This document shows positions 56,328-64,000 of a stretch of 64,000 nucleotides of DNA, in pieces. The notes under the pieces are model-generated. The model did no database searches, was not told the DNA's origin, and was given only the letters and a program-made list of their open reading frames with translations. The stretch lies in NCBI GenBank assembly GCA_035079385.1, contig JAVHKY010000071.1:3412001-3476000 (forward strand), read 5' to 3'. Origin of the DNA: Aspidiotus rigidus (lineage: Eukaryota; Arthropoda; Insecta; Hemiptera; Diaspididae). Made by a program: the position numbers and the translations under genes. The stretch's first letter is position 1; every line of letters begins with the position of its first letter.

Positions 56328-57461
56328 TCGGCACGTTAAAATGTCTAGAAATAACGATAAAATGTCAACGATATAGTAATGAGTGTGAGCAGGAAAAAAT
56401 GTATTTATTGCACGTTACTTGATGCGCGATGGAACAATTTTTTGTAACGTTAAAATATATAGACATACCGGTAACGATGATTCGATAAAGATAAAAAAAT
56501 GAGTGTAAGCAGTAGTAAATACGTTACTGTATGAAGGCAATGGACGATAATATGGAAGAGAACATCCTCGGAACATACTAACGACGGACACAAAATTATA
56601 TTCCGATGTTCTGCTGGTAAATACAGGACACTTGAATGTCCGGCTCAACTCTATTTGTTGTTTCATTCCGATAGTGCCAAAGTTACGTTATATAAAACCA
56701 ACTCTGATCATGCGAACCACGATAACAATCCCGGTAGGGGCTTACCTCACGATATGAAGGTGATAGTGAAAAAACTATTTGACGGATGTCAAAAAAGAAA
56801 GTCTTGCAAGATGAACGCTCCGCCTCCTCCGATACTAGGGTTTTCTATGTCTGTTCTACAATCATCAAGGAATGAAACTATCACACCTGATATCCTCAAC
56901 GAACATCTGCAGAACACATGGAACACATTTCCTGATTTCGAGTGCCACCGCCACCGTGTTCACAAAATAGTTTTAGATGGGGTTGAGTCTACGTGCACGT
57001 GCCCCTATTTTATGAAAGCTGCTCAATGTAAACACACATTGGGAATGAGGATCCGGCTTCACCTTGTTACAGTTCCTGCCGAAGCGAAGATAGTACCCCT
57101 TGGGCAAGGGCGCCCTACTTTAGCTAAGAAGGCTCTCATTATCCAATGAAGTTATCGCTCTTTTTTTTATTTAATTTTTTCCTCGTGTTTGTGTTTTGTT
57201 CATCGTGCATGTTAAATATTTTGACCATACATTTTATCGTTTATTAGTAATAATTTCATCATTTCGAACTTACCGCCATTTACATTTTTGGAGGGTTGTA
57301 TTTATTATTTTAACGTGCAATCCATTGTTTAACGTTCAATTACATTTCTTTTGGCTGAACCCTTTTTCTTAACGTTCATACACTTATTTCATCGGGACTT
57401 TATTTTTCCATAGTTCAACCTATTTTTCGAATCGTTCCCTCCATCTATTTTAACGTGCCGA
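56328..57461 (+). mobile_element. MULE remnant bracketed by inverted TCGGCACGTTAAAAT
   Basis: TCGGCACGTTAAAAT at 56328-56342 faces its exact inverse at 57447-57461, enclosing the FLYWCH-SWIM frame. Two diverged direct repeats (CGTTAAAATGTCTAGA / CGTTAAAATATATAGA) and several TTAACGT words lie near the ends. Whether these are the true termini is unproven. Confidence 0.5.
56535..57149 (+). CDS. MULE-derived protein: FLYWCH-like region joined to SWIM finger, DDE core absent
   Basis: Open from about 56535 (in-frame ATG at 56655, 164 codons to TGA). The N-terminal part, partly before that ATG, reads IIFRCSAGKYRTLECPAQLY and KVTLYKTNSDHANHDN, a FLYWCH-type C-C-H-H arrangement usual at the start of these transposases. 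The second half ends in a SWIM finger, STCTCPYFMKAAQCKHTLGM (CxC...CxH), and a tail LGQGRPTLAKKALIIQ, nearly the consensus. The central DDE catalytic domain is missing between about residues 60 and 95 of the 164. It is probably a deletion derivative and lacks transposase activity; the two DNA-binding or zinc modules look unbroken. Confidence 0.75.
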   Translation, partial: RQWTIIWKRTSSEHTNDGHKIIFRCSAGKYRTLECPAQLYLLFHSDSAKVTLYKTNSDHANHDNNPGRGLPHDMKVIVKKLFDGCQKRKSCKMNAPPPPILGFSMSVLQSSRNETITPDILNEHLQNTWNTFPDFECHRHRVHKIVLDGVESTCTCPYFMKAAQCKHTLGMRIRLHLVTVPAEAKIVPLGQGRPTLAKKALIIQ

Positions 57462-58350
57462 TAAATGGCACCCTTTGCAAGTACGTCAATTCAACTTCTT
57501 CCTGCAGAATTATTTTCGTCATATCTAGTTGGTACCTCCTCCCACAAACTTGAATTGGTATGGAACTTGTCTGGAGTTGCACACTGCTTTTAAGTGTGTA
57601 CATGGAGTATACGCAGTTCACAGATTGGGAGCTTGCACATTGAGAACACTGATCTAAAATGAAATGTCGAACATTATATTATCATGTTTTACGTAGCAAG
57701 GTACCCTACTGTTTTCGTTTATTTTTGTTTATCATTAGATTTGTACAAGTTTGATTAGAGACGTATATTTCATAAACTGAAGAAATCGTTACTTACTCGA
57801 CTAAATACCTTAATGAATTCTATCATGCAATTCATGATTCCTTCTCCAAAAAGCTTAAAAATTTACATATACCTGTGAGTAGTACAGGCGGGTCTTTGGT
57901 ACACTTTCCCTATGATGAAAATTCATTAAATTAACAAAAAATACACTCCAAAAAAAATTAATGCACAAACGTTTCCCAAAAACATTCAGACATTATTTTA
58001 CTCGTTTCTCATACTTTTTCAGAGAAAATCACCAATCTGGCATAAGAAAATGGACTTTTTAAAATTGTAAGTTTCTAGACTACATATTGGTTCTGACTTG
58101 TATTTCAGACTTTTTTCAGAGAAAATCGCCGATCTAGTATATGAATACCTAGAACAGAGCAGATATCATTTCAAGCGGTTCTGTATTCATAATTTAAACT
58201 ACAATTCTATCTAACTGCGTATATTTGCCATGGGTGTTCCTTGAAATCTTGAATCCAGTGAAGTCGAGAATTGATGCTATTTTATTTTTCATCTATCAGT
58301 ATTGCATAATTCGAATTGATAAATAAATTAGATCAGATATCATTTCATGC
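57150..58350. other. intergenic, no gene seen
   Basis: AT-rich; only the TTAACGT-containing words near 57300-57460 stand out. Confidence 0.4.
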
Positions 58351-58357
58351 GATCGAA

Positions 58358-59240
58358 GATCACGTTCTGTATTTATAATTCGAACCACAATTCTATTTAT
58401 TATGCAATGGGTCAAAAACACATCGAACTACTCGCTACCTCTTTTTAAACTCTTTCTCCCATTAATGAGTAATGGTCCACTCGCGCTTGTCAGTCTTTTC
58501 ATCCGATCGACTTCACTCACAGAAGAAAACAGAAAACCAGGGAAATATTTTGGATTGGTATTCTCATGAAATCTCGAGTTCAACTTTTGGCTACCTAGGC
58601 CTAATTCTACTTCGTTCCAAATTTCATAATTCACGAAAAACCGAAGGTAGATGCCATCAAGCGAATCAATAATACCCAATAAAATATCTACATCTTCCGA
58701 TATTATGGAACAATTTTCAGTTGCGTTTCGTTATTACCTACTTCTGAAATAAATCTCATCGTTTCTTAATTCAGTTCTCTTTCAATTTCGAACAGTATCG
58801 CACTGAAACAGCAGAGTGATAATACGAAACAGAGGATGATGATATAATAGATCACGTTCTGTATTCATAATTCGAACCACGATTCTATTTATGCAATCGA
58901 TCAAAAACACACCCAACTACTTTCTATTTCTCCGATCGACTTTCCTCACAAAACAAAACAGAAAACCAGGACAATACCCATTCTCAGGAAATCTTGAGTT
59001 GAACTCTTGGCTAGTTCTACTTTGTTCCGAATTTCATGATTCACGAAAGGCCGAAGCTAGATGCGATCATGAATAAATAATACGCACTAAAATATCTACG
59101 TCGTCCGATATTATCAGACAATTTGGAATTTTGTTTCGTTATTTCGTTATTATTTCTGAATAATAATATTATTTCTGAAATAAATCTCATCGTTTGGTTT
59201 CTCAGATGAGTTGCGTGTTCTCTTCCAACTTCCGATTTCG
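58358..59240 (+). repeat. tandem duplication, unit about 490 bp
   Basis: ATCACGTTCTGTATTTATAA ... GAAAACAGAAAACCAGG ... TTCACGAAAAACCGAAG ... CTGAAATAAATCTCATCG (58358-58775) repeats from 58850 to about 59195 with indels and about 80 percent identity. Non-coding. Confidence 0.8.
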
Positions 59241-60273
59241 AACTAAAACAGCCGAGTCTATTCTTCTATTCTTCTATCTATATTATTAAACGAATAGTCG
59301 ACCTTGAGCCTCCGCTTATCAGCTCGAAATATTTTTTGACTTTTGGGTTTATGATGAAGTTTAGGCTAAACGTACAAACCTACGACGCCTGATTGGCCGA
59401 ATAATCCGAGTAGTCGTATTCGTTGGAACATTTTGAATGACGAAAGATTTTTGTTTCTGTATATCACTGTGCAGTGTTACCTTACCGCAAGTGTTAAGAA
59501 ATATCGAATCGTTTTCGTTCAAAATTCGTTCAAAATTTGAACGGTTTGAAGAAAGAAATATTGAGCGTTTTGTGCGTGACGTCAACACAAGTGTCTTTGA
59601 AAACTTTTTGTGTTGCGTTTTTCCTAATTACAGTCTGAAGAAATATGAATTGCAAAGAGAACATTTTCTCTTCCTCTTGTAATTTTCTTTTCAGTAAGTC
59701 CGAATTGAGATTTTTTTGACGCAAAAATTTAAATTCAACTTAATTAGAGATGGGAATTTATAAATGGATCAAATTTTGTATTTTTCAATTTTTCATTTGG
59801 AATCATATTTTTGAGATAATGAAGAAAGAATGTGACAGGCTGCATAAAAAGGCATACCGCATTCAACTTTTCGCCAGCACCGACAAAAATGAATGGAACG
59901 CCCCATTACATTTTAATGTTTGAAATGTAGTTGGTTTATATAAGGCTCTGAACAGTCATCATTTTTTTTTTTTTTTTGGTCAAATTAAATCTCAAATACT
60001 TGTAACTCTCTGAAAATTTAATCTGAAATGGTTATTGGATGAAATGGTCAAACGGTCAAAACTTCTTGCTAATAATCAATCTTATAACTGTTCTAACCAA
60101 AAAATGTTGGTCAGGGTGGAAATTTTTTGTTCTTCATAAAATTCTTCCAACAAGCAGAATTAGCACTTGAAATTGAAGATGACCATTTTGAGCCTTTTCA
60201 AAACAAATAGTCATGGTATAACTGTTTATGTCCGTTTTGATTATTTCAAATAATATTGGTCATAACAGTTGAA

Positions 60274-62215
60274 AGTAATTAAGACTTTTGAGCTGTATAG
60301 ACGATGGACGGTGGTTGGTAGAAATGTTTTCTATCGCAAAGGAGTCAGATTTGAAAACATTTCAAATATTGGGAATCAAGCTATTTATGTATGACAGGAG
60401 AGAGCTTGGACAACATTGAAACACCAGATGAGTTGAAATTGATAAAATTTTGTACATTGAGCTCACGCTATACATTTCTGACAAGAGGGTATCTTGAGAA
60501 AATTTTAACTTTCAAGCTATATAATATGATGAGAGAGGAATATGGAATTTTAATTTCTGACATTATGACAGAAGGAGGAATTGAAAAAATTTTAAGCATT
60601 ATTCTTGGCAAATGACAAGACATCACAATTTTCAAGAATCTCCCCCCCCCCACAAAAAAAAAGGGTTGCCAATTAGACCTTAATATATAATTTAAATTAG
60701 TAGTTGACTAGATTATAAACTGGATAAGGACTTGACGTCATAACGATTTAACAGAAGGATACTTATTGAATTACAAAAATCAGGACTGACGACGAGAATA
60801 ACTGAAAGTTAGAGGCGAGTGGACTCAAAGAATAATATTGAGGACCTCGAGAAGAAAAAGTGAAAGGGAAAAGAGAAAATGAATCAACTAATCTTAGAAT
60901 CAAAACGTTTTTCTTCTATTCATTGTAGATTACAGGAGGAGGACACCTAGAACCAATTATATGTGACCCCGTCTACAGAAACCCGGCTTGATCAATATTA
61001 TCAATCAGCAGAAAGGTAGTTATGTTTCAGGTGACCTAGCTATCTTTCTGCTGATCGATAATATTGATCAAGCCGGGTTTCTGTAGACGGGGTCACATAT
61101 TAGGATAGAAGAATGAAAAGAAGGAGAGTTTGCATAAAAATTTTGAATACAAGTTCACAGAAAAGTAATCCACAGAATTTCTACTTTTTTTTCTCTTTTC
61201 CAGAGTATAAATATCTACATTGTTTACCGAAGTTATTAAAATATTAAAAATTATTCCTATTTACATGTTTTCCATAATGAAATTTGCATCACCAAAAATT
61301 CATTGACAATTTCTTACTTTTCTTATGAGTGATGGGCAATATGAAGACATATTTGAAAATTTAGATGACACAAGTATCAAAAAATTAAAAATATATATTT
61401 TTTAATTTCAAAAATGGTGAAATATCTAGATATAAAAATACTGGATAAGGAGAGAGGCGCGCCGACGGCGCGCCGTCATGGCTAGTATTATTAAAAAGAT
61501 CTATCAGTAACCGTCTTCTATTATCACCGCGTTATCACCTTCTTATCATCCGTTTTAGGACTACGCTGTATGGGACTTCGCCGGACGCGACCTACATTAT
61601 GATTGTAATCATCGTAGACTCCTCTTGGATTTAGTAGATCGATTCTTTTCTTTCTCTTCGTTGCCCGCAGTATTTTTTTTGCCATGACCTTAAATTATTA
61701 ATGAAATCTGCGCTTTGATTTCGACTACCTACCTTTGTTTGTATTTCGTCTATTCCATGTAGGCAATTCTATTTTCATATAATATAATAATATACTAGGC
61801 TATTCTATTTTAATAATAATAGAAAATTCATAAATAATTCATATTAGATTTTTCTAATACTGTAGAAGATTTATCTTCGCAATCGTATTTCATTCATCCG
61901 GATATTCATTATTATCGAGTAAGTAGAACTACGTATCTTGTAGATTTGACTGCAGTGGAAGACACCTATTTCTCCAGATTTCAAAAATGTGACATAGGTC
62001 AAGAGTGCATTGGGCCGTTGATATATTCTTTTGATGTACAAAATTTCTTCAATTTCAACTCATTTGGTGGTTCAATGTTTTCTAAGATCCTCTTCTGTCA
62101 TACATACTTAGCTTGGTTCCCAATATTTGAAATGTTTTCAAATCTGACTCCTTGAAAAGTACAAATTTTTACTATCCCCTGTCTGTCATATACAGCTCAA
62201 AAGTCTTACTTTTTC
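60274..62215. repeat. long inverted repeat pair, arms about 190 bp
   Basis: Left arm 60274-60460: AAGACTTTTGAGCTGTATA, GGAGTCAGATTTGAAAACAT, TTCAAATATTGGGAA, GATGAGTTGAAATTG, AAATTTTGTACAT. The right arm (about 62025-62211) is the near reverse complement in the same order. About 1.5 kb lies between, including a separate hairpin at 60959-61100. Could be an old TIR element or an inverted duplication. Confidence 0.72.
60959..61100. mobile_element. foldback MITE candidate, near-perfect palindrome
   Basis: ATATGTGACCCCGTCTACAG and AAACCCGGCTTGATCAATAT with ATCAGCAGAAAG form an arm of about 57 bp whose inverse follows after a loop of about 25 bases. Nearly no mismatches, so it is recent. Confidence 0.8.
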
Positions 62216-62219
62216 CAAT

Positions 62220-63550
62220 TGTTTCGAGTCCCTCCTGCTTTAGTTGGTTCAATTTTAGAAATTTTATCAAATGCAATCTATTTTTTGGGACTCGGATTTT
62301 GAATTCAATTCTCAATATTGAAAACAATCCATTCCATAGAAGAGGATCTCTGAATTCCTTGTTTTACTTTGTAAACGCCATTGTTTTTCATTACAACTTT
62401 CAATTCCATCTTTTTTGGTTGAATAATAGAATCTGATCAAAAGCTTCACTACAACATTCATTTAGTCAATGTGATCTCTGCAGAATCGCTCCTTCTATTT
62501 TTCCTGAATACATGTCTCTTACATTAGGTTTAAGCCTATACTTCCCTACCCCATCTCTAAAAAACACACCCACATAACTCTCCATACTATATCATTTATC
62601 TAATCGTCAAAAACTTTTATTCTGATTTTGGTTGACATGAGCTATCCTATACCGATCAAACTGCTTGCACGCCTAAAAACTTCACCCTCTCACTTAACAT
62701 TACTGACTCCATCTTGTAACTACTTACAACCTTAAAAACCGTTATTATTTCTTAATTGTAGCTTCTTAGTATCACTCACATGAAAAGAGCAACCATAGAA
62801 CAAATTTGGAATCATTTAATGTAAGTCCATCCCTGATCTTCCTAAAACAGAAATTTCGACCATGAAGAGATTGGCTCCGCTCACTTAGGACTGGTCATAC
62901 CCAAATCATCAATTCTCATCTCCTCCTTCTCTCCATGCTCCACTGTCATGTATAAATATGTTATTAGGAAGATAATTAATCTGACAATGTATCACCTCTT
63001 TTCATCATGTCCTGCTCTCCAAAATTGACATACTTAGGTTACTTCTCACAATGTGACATACCTAAGTAATAACCTTTACCCTATGTAATTACTCAAAAAC
63101 AGGACATGAGTAATAACCTCCACCCTATGTAATTACTCACAAACAGTTTCCAACTCTTTCAACTACCGGCATTACTCAATTCCAACTTGTACATATCCGA
63201 TCTTTTTTTCCCAATTAAAAATTTAAGCACCTACACTTGGCTCAACTCTTCCCAATTCTCTTCCGTATTTTCGTTCTTGGTTTCCCACTCCATATCGCAG
63301 TTGTTTTTATATTTAACGTTCGCGGGCAGCCTATATACACTATTTTGGTCTGAATATAGAGGAATTGAATTATAGAATCAGGCGATTATCTGATCCGCAG
63401 GAATATGCTGATCTATACTGAAATACCTATGTGTTTTGTCGATAAGTCATAATATAGAGGTGTGGGTTTACCAAGAAACTTCATGTGGAATTATAAAACG
63501 AGTTTTTCGTGAAAATGAAGGTAATGAAGAGATAGTGAAATTGCTCTACC
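62220..63550. other. intergenic, small tandem repeat
   Basis: GAGTAATAACC/AAGTAATAACC with CCCTATGTAATTACTCA occurs twice in a row between 63060 and 63150. No gene seen. Confidence 0.5.
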
Positions 63551-63575
63551 GGTATATAAATGGTAATCATTATAA

Positions 63576-63878
63576 ATGCCGTTATTTGAAAATGATGAAC
63601 ATGAATTGAATTGTAATAGTTCTTTAGAGTCACCAACGGATCAGATGAATAATATCGATATTAGTCGTTCATCATTAGTGCATTTAGATCACTCTTACGT
63701 TACCAGTGATCAGTTTGGGTCTTGTTCAGAGTTTTTACAACATTTGGTGCCGTTAAATGTATATTTTCCCAATGTTTCAAAGGAGTCTTCGGTACCTTTA
63801 TCAGAACCACCGAATGATCATATGGATATCGATGAGATCGTTAGTTTGTTATTAGTACCTAACTTTAGATCATCCTAA
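63576..63878 (+). CDS. hypothetical acidic protein with internal tandem repeat
   Basis: 100-codon open frame from ATG 63576, preceded by TATATAAA at 63553. Acidic and Ser/Leu-rich, no known motif. A block with HLDHSYVTSDQFGSCSEF is repeated 181 bp later (LDHPNVMSDRFGSTAEL) but in the next frame, because 181 is not a multiple of three; the frame therefore ends at 63876-63878 while the second repeat stays open to the window edge. Either a frameshift in a repeat-containing gene, an exon boundary, or a non-coding satellite. Confidence 0.3.
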   Translation: MPLFENDEHELNCNSSLESPTDQMNNIDISRSSLVHLDHSYVTSDQFGSCSEFLQHLVPLNVYFPNVSKESSVPLSEPPNDHMDIDEIVSLLLVPNFRSS

Positions 63879-64000
63879 TGTTATGAGTGATCGTTTTGGA
63901 TCAACTGCAGAACTGTCTTCAAATTTGGTCCATACAGATCTGTGTAACGTCACAAACGATTCTCTAACATTGGAACAGGGTGATGGAGGAAATACTGTAC
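63619..64000 (+). repeat. 181-bp tandem repeat reaching the window edge
   Basis: TTAGATCACTCTTACGTTAC (63684) and TTAGATCATCCTAATGTTAT (63865), with GGATCAGATGAATAATATCG matching GAATGATCATATGGATATCG upstream of each. At least two units; more may follow beyond 64000. Confidence 0.7.

Noticed and set aside
59437..59682. 81-codon open frame with regular hydrophobic and charged residues
   Set aside because: No homology recognised and no splice or promoter support; an opposite-strand frame of similar length overlaps it.

Overview
This is an AT-rich eukaryotic window: spliced genes with GT-AG introns, many short introns and some long ones, dense transposon debris, and no bacterial-style operons. 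The mix of elements (Penelope-like, Ty3/Gypsy, hAT with a GTF2IRD2-like transposase, pogo/Tigger, a KRBA2-like integrase transposon, FLYWCH/SWIM MULE, many TA-flanked MITEs) points to an arthropod, most likely a hemipteran insect. That assignment is inference from repeat style only.

Two host genes are well supported, both on + and head-to-tail. Both belong to the SLC26/SulP anion transporter family, closest in recalled motifs to SLC26A11. Gene 1 enters the window already in progress. Its last ten coding exons (20-10166) can be chained with every splice phase consistent, giving 518 codons that run from the membrane domain through the STAS domain to a stop. Gene 2 starts at 55212. Only its first two coding exons (133 codons) are visible, ending at the same intron position at which gene 1 enters the window. 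The rest of gene 2 must lie beyond 64000 or be lost.

Nearly everything else that I can name is mobile DNA. Inside gene 1 introns are several MITEs and a Penelope-like reverse-transcriptase fragment (4226-4835). From 11.6 to 21.1 kb there are four blocks of a roughly 145-bp tandem unit, plus a degenerate tandem array at 13.1-14.1 kb. A decayed MULE lies at 22.4-23.3 kb. A truncated Gypsy element is at 28.4-30.7 kb. A complete hAT element with an 8-bp target duplication (31667-34042) sits in a tRNA-derived SINE. A 1.49-kb long-TIR element lies at 37542-39031, a pogo element keeping only its DNA-binding ORF at 41115-42015, and an internally deleted KRBA2-like integrase transposon at 43945-45804. 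Nested MITEs fill 50.1-53.3 kb, and a MULE that fuses FLYWCH-like and SWIM domains without a DDE core lies at 56.5-57.2 kb.

The 3' end (57.2-64 kb) is AT-rich, with a roughly 490-bp tandem duplication, a long inverted repeat pair, and a 181-bp tandem repeat that overlaps an unidentified ORF running off the edge. No intact tRNA, rRNA, CRISPR array or novel defence or biosynthetic system is visible. The most interesting material is the architecture of the nested and internally deleted transposons.
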